Positions 37,429-46,415 of a stretch of 64,000 nt of DNA are shown in pieces. The notes beneath the pieces were generated by a model. That model was not told where the DNA came from, did no database searches, and saw only the letters and a list, made by a program, of their open reading frames with translations. A program made the position numbers and the translations under genes. How positions within the stretch are numbered: position 1 is the first letter of the stretch; each line of letters opens with the position of its first letter. Source of the DNA: M55B112 sp964539395 (lineage in GTDB: Bacteria; Bacteroidota; Bacteroidia; Bacteroidales; GCA-2748055); NCBI GenBank assembly GCA_964539395.1, contig CAZIIU010000001.1, positions 1-64,000 of the forward strand. The letters are read 5' to 3'.

Positions 37429-38055
37429 ATGAATTTTCTGGCGCATACGTACCTGTCAGGTTGCAAGGAGGAGATTATCGTGGGTAATTTCATGGGCGAC
37501 TATGTGAAAGGCAGAAACTATGTTCATTTACCGGAATTGGTGAGAAAGGGAATCATGATACACCGCGATATTGACACCTACACTGATGCACATCCGATTA
37601 CGAGGAGGAGCCGCTTGCGTTTGGTAGAGCGCTATCACAAGTATGCCGGGGTTATAGTCGACATTTTTTACGATCATTTCCTTGCAAGCAAATGGGAATA
37701 TTATTGTGGTACTCCCTTGGAGGAATATGTCGACAGGACCTATGACCTGTTAAAGCGCAATTATAAGAATCTTCCCCAGGGAATTAAGGTTTGGTTCCCT
37801 ACGTTCCTTGAGAACAACTGGATGTTGGCCTACAAAACTGTTGATGGAATTGAACTGGTTCTTGACCGCATGTCGGCAAATACAAGTCTACCCGATCATA
37901 CAGCTTTTGCCATCGAAAGGATGCGTGAGAGGTACGGGGAGTTTGAGCGCGATTTCCAGGAGTTCTTCCCGGGGATCATCGATTTTATTGAAGAGAAGTA
38001 CAGGATCGATATCCGGATACAGAGCAAGCGCTCAGGTGATTGTCAGGCAGACTGA
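37429..38055 (+). CDS. acyl carrier protein phosphodiesterase (AcpH family)
   Basis: Product of 208 residues matching the DUF479/ACP phosphodiesterase family. MNFLAHTYLSG, VGNFMGDYVKG, GIMIHRDIDTYTDAHP and DIFYDHFLASKW carry the conserved His and Asp residues of the HD-like metal site. The family removes the 4'-phosphopantetheine arm from holo-ACP. The gene overlaps the end of the convergent radical SAM gene by 13 bp. Confidence 0.9.
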   Translation: MNFLAHTYLSGCKEEIIVGNFMGDYVKGRNYVHLPELVRKGIMIHRDIDTYTDAHPITRRSRLRLVERYHKYAGVIVDIFYDHFLASKWEYYCGTPLEEYVDRTYDLLKRNYKNLPQGIKVWFPTFLENNWMLAYKTVDGIELVLDRMSANTSLPDHTAFAIERMRERYGEFERDFQEFFPGIIDFIEEKYRIDIRIQSKRSGDCQAD

Positions 38056-39398
38056 AGATCTTTTCCGGAGAGAGATTGTCCCGACAGCCTGTTAACCCTC
38101 ATCAGCTTCTTGTACTCTTTTTCATAAAAGAACTCCTTTTTACCAAATGCAGGACGGAGATCAGTAAGCCATAATGCATCCGGATTATATTCAGCAAAGA
38201 AGGGTTTTCCGACCCATTCAGGCACCCTTCCCTGAATAAAACTCAGGACATACACTTTTTCACCGTTGATCTCTGCAGTACCGTTGATGTGAACTTTTCC
38301 GGGACCGGCCGACATAGAAGGACCCCGTACCGTTCTGCAGATACCGGATACCTGCCGGTAGGCTTTTGTGAAAATATCATGGGCAGATTGCATATTTACC
38401 CCGAAATAATCCTGCGCCCCTGTATTTCTTGCCATAAACATATAGTAGGGAATCATACCCATTTCAACCTGCTTCCTCCACATCTTAGCCCATATTTCCG
38501 GCTTGTCATTGATGTGTTTGATCAAAGGTGATTGTGTTCTGATCTGTGCCCCGGATTGATGGATCACATCAACAGCTTCTCTAACAGCATCTGTTTTAAG
38601 CTCGTTATAATGGTTAATATGGGCCATCAGTGCCAGGTGAATTCCCTTATCAGACACACTTTTAAACAGATCTAAGATCTCATTTGAGTCGGTATCGGTA
38701 AGAAACCTGTATGGCCAGAATGAGAGAGCCTTCGTTCCTATACGTATCGTTTTGATATGGGGAAGGTCCGCCTTCAGTATGGCACCAATATACCGCTTTA
38801 AAATGGCTGCCTTCATAACCATTGGATCACCGCCTGTAAAGAGTATATCGGTGATTTCAGGACTCTGGCGAAGGTACTCAATGAGCAGATCGGTCTGCTT
38901 CATCCCAAACCTAATATCGCCCATGCCCGTAAACTGGGGCCATCTGAAACAAAAAGTGCAATATGCATGACAAGTCTGTCCCTGAGATGGAAAAAACAAC
39001 ATTGTTTCCCTGTACTTATGTTGGATGCCCAGCAATCTTTCTCCATCGAGAATGGGAACATTGTGTTCAAGCTGACCCGCTGGGTGGGGATTCATCCTGA
39101 ACCGGAGATCATTGACATACAGAGCTGTCTCCTGACTAGAAGCTTTTCGGGAAATCATTTCCGAGAGTGTTGCAAAGTCCTTCTCCGGAAGCATCTCTTT
39201 TTGCGGAAAATTGAGAATGAATAGCGGGTCTGTTTCGAAATGGTTCCAGTCAATCAACTCATCAATAACATAGTTGCTTGTTTTGAAAGGAAGTACACGT
39301 GACACCACCTTTATAGCATTCTTCTGATCATCATTAAGACTGGAAATCTGTGGTATTTTCCAAATATTTCTGCTGTTATATGCTTTGTATACCTTCAT
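38043..39398 (-). CDS. KamA-family radical SAM aminomutase
   Basis: Product of 451 residues from 39398 (MKVYKAYNSRN, ribosome-binding site GGAGGG), not the upstream frame. The radical SAM cluster is CHAYCTFCFRW (CX3CX2C), then TGGDPMVMK. The PLP-lysine motif is seen as SAGPGKVHI, comparable to the PGGGGK region of lysine 2,3-aminomutase. The family interconverts alpha- and beta-lysine or other amino acids. Beta-lysine derivatives are known osmolytes, which would fit an osmotically stressed lifestyle, but substrate specificity cannot be read. Confidence 0.88.
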   Translation of the reverse strand: MKVYKAYNSRNIWKIPQISSLNDDQKNAIKVVSRVLPFKTSNYVIDELIDWNHFETDPLFILNFPQKEMLPEKDFATLSEMISRKASSQETALYVNDLRFRMNPHPAGQLEHNVPILDGERLLGIQHKYRETMLFFPSQGQTCHAYCTFCFRWPQFTGMGDIRFGMKQTDLLIEYLRQSPEITDILFTGGDPMVMKAAILKRYIGAILKADLPHIKTIRIGTKALSFWPYRFLTDTDSNEILDLFKSVSDKGIHLALMAHINHYNELKTDAVREAVDVIHQSGAQIRTQSPLIKHINDKPEIWAKMWRKQVEMGMIPYYMFMARNTGAQDYFGVNMQSAHDIFTKAYRQVSGICRTVRGPSMSAGPGKVHINGTAEINGEKVYVLSFIQGRVPEWVGKPFFAEYNPDALWLTDLRPAFGKKEFFYEKEYKKLMRVNRLSGQSLSGKDLQSA

Positions 39399-39623
39399 AA
39401 TCCCTCCAACTTTATCAGATTCCGGGCTGCAAAGGTACAAAAAATGGCTGTTAATAAAAATAAAGCTTCCGTACACCGGGGAACTCCCGGTGTGACAGCA
39501 TTTCTTAATTACTGTTTGGAAATAATCATTGCCAGTAATATTCCTTCCCGGGAATACACCGGTACAGAGATAAAATTGGACATCCCGGCATGAAATAATA
39601 CAGCTCCTGCAGGGATCAAAAAT

Positions 39624-40073
39624 CTATCGAATCAACTTTACATTCACCGCGGCCAGCCCCTTCTGTCCCTTTTCAGTCTCAAAACTTACACGGTCGCCCT
39701 CTTTAATATCCTCAAGTGTGTTATTTATATGGACAAAAATGCTCTCCTTCGTGTCTATATCCCTGATAAACCCAAACCCTTTTGAGTCATTGAAATTGGT
39801 AACAACTCCGGTTTTTTCCTTGTTACGCGCTGTACCTTCACTCTTCGGAACACTCACCTCAATATCCTCGATCTTCATCTCCTCCTTTTCTGCCGGATCC
39901 TGGGGCTCTGATGTTATGTTACCATACTCATCTACATACGCGATCATATCGTCCAGACCACTTTTAGAATCCGTATCCTTCCTTGCCAGCTTTTTGGCCA
40001 TTTTATCCTTACGCTTCTTCTCTTTCTTCTTTCTAACGTCTTTTTTATTAAATGATTCTGATGATTTCCCCAT
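39624..40073 (-). CDS. cold-shock-domain protein with basic N-terminal extension
   Basis: Product of 149 residues. The N-terminal 35 residues are Lys/Arg-rich (KKKEKKRKDKMAKKLARK), followed by an acidic linker. From about residue 85 there is a complete cold-shock domain with RNP1 KGFGFIRD and RNP2 IFVHI. It probably binds single-stranded RNA, with the basic tail adding affinity. It lies 55 bp after the next CspA-like gene on the same strand and may be co-transcribed. Confidence 0.88.
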   Translation of the reverse strand: MGKSSESFNKKDVRKKKEKKRKDKMAKKLARKDTDSKSGLDDMIAYVDEYGNITSEPQDPAEKEEMKIEDIEVSVPKSEGTARNKEKTGVVTNFNDSKGFGFIRDIDTKESIFVHINNTLEDIKEGDRVSFETEKGQKGLAAVNVKLIR

Positions 40074-40128
40074 TAATTACCTATTAATTATTTTTCTTAG
40101 TTTACACCTATCCCGACTATACGCAATG

Positions 40129-40329
40129 CTAGTCGATTACCCTGACATTCACGGCAAACATTCCTTTTTCACCCTCCTTTACCTCAAATTCAACCTCCTG
40201 ATCGGGTTGCAAATCTGCACGGGAATCGGCAAGCCCTGTCCTGTGAACAAAAATATCCTTGCCACTCTGGGTTTCGATGAAACCAAAACCTTTCACTCCA
40301 TCATACCATTTTAATTTTCCATTTTCCAT
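40129..40329 (-). CDS. cold-shock protein, CspA family
   Basis: Product of 66 residues, the family's normal length: RNP1 KGFGFIET and RNP2 DIFVHRTGL, starting MENGKLKWYDGV. It acts as an RNA chaperone or transcription antiterminator. The 241-bp upstream region (40330-40570) could hold the long 5' leader common for csp genes, but no specific structure was confirmed by eye. Confidence 0.93.
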   Translation of the reverse strand: MENGKLKWYDGVKGFGFIETQSGKDIFVHRTGLADSRADLQPDQEVEFEVKEGEKGMFAVNVRVID

Positions 40330-40570
40330 TTTTGATACTGTTTATTGTTTAACTGTCTTATCGGATTAAAAAAATGGCAATGTGGAACTGATTACCGCAA
40401 CGGAAATAAGTTAATGATTGCACAAATTCTTTGACCAAATAATGTTGCGAAGGTAATTCTTTTTCATAGCATTACCTCATCTGTTTGAATTTTAACGACT
40501 TTTTTATGGTAAAGGTGATACATTAAGTGACCAATCCTCTATCATATGAAAAATTCCGATAATCCGGGAA

Positions 40571-42181
40571 TCAGTTCTCCTTCTTCAGGTATTCCTCCAG
40601 AAACTTCTCGTCCAATTCCTTGGAATCTCCATATTTCGTTCTGAGTTCGGCCAGTTGTGCATGCAAATCGCGTCTTATTGTGACATACGACATATCATCA
40701 TACACATTTTTCAGCTCCAGTGGATCATTCTTACGATCGTAAAGTTCCCACTCATCCACATCATAATAGAAGTGAACCAGCTTATAATCCCTGGTAACGA
40801 TGCCATAATGTCGCTTAACCATATGAACACTGGGGTACTCATAGTAATGATAATATACGGCATCACGGGTCCACTTCAAAACATCTCCCTTCAACAGGGG
40901 CATCAGGCTTTCTCCCTGCATATCTTCAGGCGCTTCAATTCCTGCAATATCAAGAAAGGTCTGTGCAAAATCGAGGTTCTGAACCATCTCATCAGATACT
41001 GATCCTGGCTCAATCACACCCGGCCATTTGATCAGCAGTGGAGTTTTGAATGACTCGTCATAGATAAACCGCTTGTCGAACCAGCCATGCTCACCCAGGT
41101 AAAATCCCTGGTCGGAAGTGTACACCACCACCGTATTATCTGCAAGCCCCTTCTCCTCCAGGTAATCCAGAACCCGGCCAACACCTTCGTCAACCGCAGC
41201 AACAGATCCCAGGTAATCCTGCATATAGCGCTGATAGCGCCAACGCATCAAATCCTCCTGCGTCATGTTCTTATAATTCTTCCTGAACTCCTCAACCATT
41301 GGTTCGTACGCCGCATCCCAGGCAGCACGTTGCTCGTCGTTCTGACGACCTACTTTACCTTTGTATGCCGCCTTATCCCAATTCCAGGTCTCTTCTATCC
41401 CCAGTTCGTCCATCACTTTCGGTGGGATCTTTGAATCCCCGGCCCAGTTCATATGCTTAAGCAGATTCATTTCTGCCTCTTTTGCAGCGGTCCCCCTGCC
41501 TTCGTAATCATCGAACAGCGTTGGAGGTTCAGGAAAGGTTTTTTTGATATACTCTTTATAATGACGTTCTGCCGGCAACCACTCCCTGTGGGGCGCCTTG
41601 TGCAGGTACATCAACAGAAAAGGTTTGCCCTCAACCATCTCGTTTTCAAACCAATCAATTGTCATATCAGTAATAATATCGGTGGTATACCCCTCCAGTT
41701 GAATCTTCCCTTCGTACTTGGTTATGAAATCGGGATTATAATAGTATCCTTGTCCGGGAAGAATTTTAAACTGGTCGAATCCTTTCGGGTTGTTCCCAAA
41801 ATGCAACTTGCCAAAGATTGCCGTCTGGTACCCATGTTGTTGCATTATCTGCGGGAAAGTTACATTTGTAGTGTCAAATGGTTTGTAATTGTCGATCTTT
41901 CCGTTGAGATGACAGTGTTTTCCTGTGAGGATCACAGCCCTGGAAGGTGCACAGATCGAGTTTGTTACACAGGCATTGCTAAACAGTATCCCCTCCTTAG
42001 CGATTCTGTCAATATTGGGCGTCTGCATCAAATGATCGCTGTAGGCACTGATCGCCTGGTAAGCATGGTCGTCCGACATGATAAACAAGATATTCGGCCG
42101 TTGGCTTTCTTCCTTCGGTCCACAAGAATTCAGCGTTAAAACTGCAATGATTACTAGGACGATCTGACTAACGTTTTTCAT
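40571..42181 (-). CDS. lipoprotein sulfatase (type I, S1 family)
   Basis: Product of 536 residues with a lipoprotein signal (MKNVSQIVLVIIAVLTLNSC). The formylglycine signature is Cys77 in NSICAPSRAVILTGKH (CXPSR), and Asp37/Asp38 (MSDDH) are metal ligands. VVYTSDQGFYLGEHGWFDKRFIYDESFKTPLLIKW and the C-terminal LYDRKNDPLELKNVY are typical of sulfatases acting on sulfated glycans. It needs a formylglycine-generating enzyme, not seen in this window. It suggests marine or mucosal polysaccharide use. Confidence 0.94.
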   Translation of the reverse strand: MKNVSQIVLVIIAVLTLNSCGPKEESQRPNILFIMSDDHAYQAISAYSDHLMQTPNIDRIAKEGILFSNACVTNSICAPSRAVILTGKHCHLNGKIDNYKPFDTTNVTFPQIMQQHGYQTAIFGKLHFGNNPKGFDQFKILPGQGYYYNPDFITKYEGKIQLEGYTTDIITDMTIDWFENEMVEGKPFLLMYLHKAPHREWLPAERHYKEYIKKTFPEPPTLFDDYEGRGTAAKEAEMNLLKHMNWAGDSKIPPKVMDELGIEETWNWDKAAYKGKVGRQNDEQRAAWDAAYEPMVEEFRKNYKNMTQEDLMRWRYQRYMQDYLGSVAAVDEGVGRVLDYLEEKGLADNTVVVYTSDQGFYLGEHGWFDKRFIYDESFKTPLLIKWPGVIEPGSVSDEMVQNLDFAQTFLDIAGIEAPEDMQGESLMPLLKGDVLKWTRDAVYYHYYEYPSVHMVKRHYGIVTRDYKLVHFYYDVDEWELYDRKNDPLELKNVYDDMSYVTIRRDLHAQLAELRTKYGDSKELDEKFLEEYLKKEN

Positions 42182-42347
42182 AAGTAGGTTTTATTAGGTT
42201 AATAATCTGGCGTAAAATACAACATTCACAGTAATTCACAAAAAGAAATACCTTTATTATTCTGACAATGCCCTTATTGCATTCCTCAATCATGGAGTCT
42301 CAATATGCAGATCAAATGAGAGAAAACCTATAATTAGAGAAACCCTA

Positions 42348-42908
42348 TCAAATAGCAGGAACCAGTAATACCCTGTTATAACCGAACCCGAGTTCCTCCA
42401 ACTCCTCCTCCTCCTCATAACCGGAAGTGCCTATAAAAGACAGGAAAGTAATTTTCCATTCACCGTCTACCTTTTCCATAAACCTTACCTGCCTGCTTTT
42501 GATCTCTATCACCCTGTCTGGCAGGTTATAGGTCCATTTTTCTGTACATAAGACATATGCAGATTCATCATACATCCTGATCCTGTAATCATCTTTGGTT
42601 ACATTGATATGTGTATCGGTCTGCACATGTGGATTTCCCTCGATCAATTCCTGTCTGAAAAATGATTCGATTTCATCCCAACCCTCCAAAAATACATGAT
42701 CATCAGCACCGGTGGTAAGCCTGAAATTCAAACTGTCCTGGACATAAAAACTCTTCACCTTTTCGAAATTGAAATCAAGGTAAGCATCAGTTTCTGCATT
42801 GATTACATCAATAATAGCCTGTTTTTCAGATTCCTGGTTGACAGAACTGTCACATGAAACCAGGTAAATAAAACAGATTGTAAAGAATAGTATTCCTGGA
42901 GTTTTCAT
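42348..42908 (-). CDS. SnoaL/NTF2-like lipoprotein
   Basis: Product of 186 residues with a lipoprotein signal (IYLVSCDSS). The mature part begins EKQAIIDVINAETDAYLDFNFEKVKSFY, the usual NTF2/SnoaL helix pair, followed by the cone-shaped sheet (SAYVLCTEKWTYNLPDRVIEIKSRQVRFME, KVDGEWKITFLSFIG). Such proteins bind small ligands or are enzymes; neither can be decided here. A 15-bp palindrome lies just upstream. Confidence 0.8.
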   Translation of the reverse strand: MKTPGILFFTICFIYLVSCDSSVNQESEKQAIIDVINAETDAYLDFNFEKVKSFYVQDSLNFRLTTGADDHVFLEGWDEIESFFRQELIEGNPHVQTDTHINVTKDDYRIRMYDESAYVLCTEKWTYNLPDRVIEIKSRQVRFMEKVDGEWKITFLSFIGTSGYEEEEELEELGFGYNRVLLVPAI

Positions 42909-43301
42909 AGCAAAAGGTTTTAGTCAGAAAAGGCGTAAATAACAGAATCTGTTACCTCAATTTGCAAGGTAAGGATTTGATAAGAGAATGTCAATTTTAA
43001 AGGTTCGATTTACCACCAAAAATCATGCAGAATAGTAGCAACATCTTTCTTTAATCGGATGGAGACAATACGTCCCCGCTTATCACATAAATATGTAATT
43101 CAGGAGGAACCGAACGATGTAAGCCATCCGACTGTAGCGATTCTGCGTGAAACATCCTTTTCAATTCACCCTCAACAAATAATAAATTCGCTGTTGAATA
43201 ATATCGGTTGGTCCTTCCACTGCAATATCTCTTTAAAAGAAAAAGGGGTTCTTAAAAGAATTTATTTTAACTTCACCACATTTCAAATGTACCGGGCGAA
43301 G
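42909..43301. other. intergenic region between divergent genes
   Basis: This 393-bp stretch lies between the NTF2-like lipoprotein and the 7TM sensor kinase. It contains the palindrome at 42940-42954. The upstream in-frame extension of the kinase gene (43059-43301) has no protein-like sequence. Confidence 0.45.
42940..42954. promoter_or_regulatory. 15-bp palindrome, operator candidate
   Basis: TAACAGAATCTGTTA is perfectly symmetric about a central A and lies 32-46 bp before the lipoprotein start. On the minus strand it overlaps or follows the likely -7 element (TACCTTGC), a position that would suit a repressor. Confidence 0.3.
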
Positions 43302-45299
43302 ATGAACAAACCTGTTATAACGATCCTTTTTCTGAGCATATTTCAAGTATTTGTTCAATCGGGTATGGCTCAACCTCAGGCTGAGAGGGGTATTTTAAAC
43401 CTAAAGGAGCAGGAACTGAATCAGACCCTATCCCTGAACGGTGAATGGGAGTTCTACTGGAAGGTTTTGTTGATGGCAGATCCGGAAAAAAAAGATACAA
43501 TTTCTCCGGTATTTGTCAGGGTACCATCGTACTGGACCAGTTACAAAGATTCGATCAGTAATGTTTCACGTTTCGGCTACGGAAGCTACAGGCTCAGGGT
43601 ACTGCTCCCAGCCTTACCGGGTGATTCACTGAGTCTGAAGATACCCGTTTTTGACACATCCTATGAGCTGTATCTGGATGGCCGTCTGATCTTCGCCAAT
43701 GGAGAGGTCGGTTCGTCAAAGACGCTGTCCGAACCCGGATACCTGCCTTACATCCATAGCTTTCCCGCAGGACAGGATACCCTGGAAATTATAGTCCACG
43801 TGTCCAATTACTTTCACCGCGCAGGCGGATTCTGGCTGGATATGCAATTGGGCAAAAAAGAGACAGTTCTGAAACAAAACGAAAAGCGAAAGATTATTGC
43901 CTACGCCCTAACAGGCATACTTTTTGGGGCATTCCTTCTGTTTTTCAGCTTCTATCTCCTTGATCGCAGCAATCTTTCATTTTTATTCTTTTCTATTTCA
44001 GCATTAGGGTTTTTATTAAGGCTTCTATATACCGATCTGTTTCCAGGGTTCTACCTTTTTGAAACATCCTGGCTCTGGATCGTACGACTGGAATATGCAG
44101 GAACATTTTGCGGACTTGCATTTGGCATATTGTACCTGGACCAATTTTACCCCTCATCCATAATGAGGAAAGCATCGTATATTAATGCATCCATTTTTAT
44201 GCTGCTTATACTCTTTGTGCTTTTTTCAAAACCATATATTTTCGGATACTCGATCTATGTGGTGTTCATAGCCGGACCACTGTTCCTTACCTACTTCCTG
44301 TACCGCAGTTTTCTTAAAATGATACATGGAAATATACGCGATGGGGTTCTTTTTATCTCCATCATCCTGGTTTTACTTGCCTCCATCAATGATACACTGG
44401 TATCACAATCGTTGAGCCCGTTTAAATTCGAGTACCTGGTCTCCTATACATTTCTACTATTCATCGCCGTGCAGGTCCTTCTTCTGATCACCACCTGGAT
44501 CAATAACTATAGGGAAAAAACACACATGTATAACGAACTGCAACATGTCAATGAAAACCTTGAATCCATTGTCCAAATTCGGACCAACGAGCTGACACAA
44601 ACCAACCAGGAGCTTGAAAAAACCCTCTCCATTAAAAACAGGATTTATTCCATCATTGCACATGACCTAAAAAGTCCGGTTGCCACCCTTGCCCAATACG
44701 CCGACCTGATTGCGGAAAGGTCGGCCAATGATGAAAACAGAAAGATTGTTCATGAACTCCAAAAACTCTCCTACTCATCTATTGATCTGATTGAAAATAT
44801 GTTGCAGTGGGGACTGCAGCAGGATAAACACATTCAGTACAATCCCGATATGGTGCCCGTCAGCACAGTCGTACATGAGGTAATGAAACTGACTGAAATA
44901 GCAGCCAGCGATAAAAAGATCAGCATGAAGGTGAATATTGAAAATGAACTCGCCGTATACTGCGATCAATCCGTTCTAAATATCTCACTCAGGAACCTCC
45001 TGACAAATGCCATAAAGTTTACACCCGATAATGGAAGAATAACCATTGATGCTTTTTCCGATCGTGAAAAGGTAGTACTAAAAGTGACTGATACCGGTGT
45101 GGGGATGGATGCTGAACAAGTCGAGAAGATCCTTTCCGATATGGCCAGTCCGACAAGAGGAACTGCCGGAGAAAGAGGAACGGGAATCGGACTGCTTGTG
45201 GTAAAAGACCTGGTTAAGCTGAACAAGGGAGCCTTCTCTATAGAAAGCAAACCGGGCAGAGGAACATTTGTAATGCTTACCCTGCCCGGAAAACCATGA
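43302..45299 (+). CDS. 7TM-DISM sensor histidine kinase
   Basis: Product of 665 residues from 43302 (MNKPVITILFLSIFQVFVQ, signal peptide); the frame runs back to 43059 but the extra region is not protein-like. The extracellular part (about 25-180) is a jelly-roll DISM-like domain (LNGEWEFYWKVL, FGYGSYRLRVLLP). Seven membrane helices follow (about 195-395), then a coiled coil and a HisKA dimerisation helix with the phospho-acceptor His (SIIAHDLKSPVATLAQ). An HATPase with NLLTNAIKFTP, DTGVGMD and GTGIGLLVVKDLV completes it. No response regulator is adjacent; the Crp/Fnr gene follows 379 bp later. Confidence 0.9.
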   Translation: MNKPVITILFLSIFQVFVQSGMAQPQAERGILNLKEQELNQTLSLNGEWEFYWKVLLMADPEKKDTISPVFVRVPSYWTSYKDSISNVSRFGYGSYRLRVLLPALPGDSLSLKIPVFDTSYELYLDGRLIFANGEVGSSKTLSEPGYLPYIHSFPAGQDTLEIIVHVSNYFHRAGGFWLDMQLGKKETVLKQNEKRKIIAYALTGILFGAFLLFFSFYLLDRSNLSFLFFSISALGFLLRLLYTDLFPGFYLFETSWLWIVRLEYAGTFCGLAFGILYLDQFYPSSIMRKASYINASIFMLLILFVLFSKPYIFGYSIYVVFIAGPLFLTYFLYRSFLKMIHGNIRDGVLFISIILVLLASINDTLVSQSLSPFKFEYLVSYTFLLFIAVQVLLLITTWINNYREKTHMYNELQHVNENLESIVQIRTNELTQTNQELEKTLSIKNRIYSIIAHDLKSPVATLAQYADLIAERSANDENRKIVHELQKLSYSSIDLIENMLQWGLQQDKHIQYNPDMVPVSTVVHEVMKLTEIAASDKKISMKVNIENELAVYCDQSVLNISLRNLLTNAIKFTPDNGRITIDAFSDREKVVLKVTDTGVGMDAEQVEKILSDMASPTRGTAGERGTGIGLLVVKDLVKLNKGAFSIESKPGRGTFVMLTLPGKP

Positions 45300-45678
45300 A
45301 ATTAAAACTGCATTTCAGCCGTTGCTAAAAGCTGAAATGACTTGAAAAAACCACTAAAATCCCGTTCAAAACTGAATGTTTTATCGTGCGGCACTTAAAA
45401 GAGGTTAAGAAAAACAATGAACGGTTTTCTTATTGAAAATTACATATTCAAAACAGTGAACCCAAATAAATAAGTGTGATATATTTCACTCACCCTTGTG
45501 CAGTTTGTCACTATTTTCTACTTTTAAGAAATGCTTGTAATGCCCCGGGAGCCGGACCAGGATGCACTGATCTCCTGCCAGCTGATGATCAGTGCCCACC
45601 CGGAACAGCCAAACAATGAAGCTATGCTGTGTCTGGGTCAGGATGAGCAGGAAACTCAGAAACAGTGATATAAAAACA
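45300..45678. other. intergenic region upstream of the Crp/Fnr gene
   Basis: This 379-bp stretch has an 8-bp inverted repeat (ATTTCAGC ... GCTGAAAT, about 45314-45341) without a T-tract, possibly a weak terminator for the kinase gene. No FNR-type TTGAT-N4-ATCAA site is seen. Confidence 0.4.
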
Positions 45679-46371
45679 ATGGAAAAGAAAACCGGTTTAA
45701 ACTGCAATGATTGCATGGTAGCCTCATGTGCCATTGATGCTCTCTCAGAGGATGAACTGAAGTCGATTGAGGGTAAAAGGTACCAAACCAGCTATAAGAA
45801 AGGTGAGATTATAAGAAAGCAGGGGACACCGCTCGATTCGGTGATCTATCTGAGAGCAGGATATATAAAGGAATTTCTCTGCTACGAAAGCAGGGCCGAC
45901 CAGGTAATACAACTGATCAAACCCCGCTCCTATATCGGCCTGCAAAGCCTCTATACACATACAACCAGCGTTTACAGTTACCAGGCCACCACCGATGCCG
46001 AGGTTTGCTTCATCGAAAAGTCAATCTTCAGCGATATTATTTCCAGCAACGGTAATTTTGCCCGTGAAATTTTGATCTCCCTCAGCCATGAATCAAGCAG
46101 CAACAATAAACGGTTCCTCAGCCTGAACCAGACACAGAGTTTCGGTAAGGTGGCCGGACTGGTCATTTATCTCTCGGAAGAGATTTATGAAACACCGGAT
46201 TTTGAACTGCAGCTGAACAGGGCAGAAATGGGTCAGATGATAGCATCCACCCGGGAAAGCGTTACGCGTGCCCTGAAATGGTTTCACAACCAGGGGATCA
46301 TCCATATGGAAAAGAACAGGATCAGGATCGAACAGGTGAAACGGCTGTCGGAAATTGCCAAAAGAGGCTGA
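45679..46371 (+). CDS. Crp/Fnr-family regulator with FNR-like cysteines
   Basis: Product of 230 residues from 45679 (MEKKTGLNCND). The N-terminal CX2CX4C cluster (Cys9, Cys12, Cys17) and Cys110 in DAEVCFIEKS align with the [4Fe-4S] ligands of E. coli FNR (HCQDCSISQLC and MVCEIPF). The cNMP-binding barrel (about 35-140) lacks the cAMP motif. The C-terminal winged helix has LNRAEMGQMIASTRESVTRALKWF. The likely role is oxygen- or NO-responsive transcription control. The frame extends upstream to 45592, but the cysteine-proximal start is preferred. Confidence 0.88.
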   Translation: MEKKTGLNCNDCMVASCAIDALSEDELKSIEGKRYQTSYKKGEIIRKQGTPLDSVIYLRAGYIKEFLCYESRADQVIQLIKPRSYIGLQSLYTHTTSVYSYQATTDAEVCFIEKSIFSDIISSNGNFAREILISLSHESSSNNKRFLSLNQTQSFGKVAGLVIYLSEEIYETPDFELQLNRAEMGQMIASTRESVTRALKWFHNQGIIHMEKNRIRIEQVKRLSEIAKRG

Positions 46372-46415
46372 GTAGTTCGAAAGTTTATATCTTTGTGCAA
46401 ATAATAGAAGAAATA

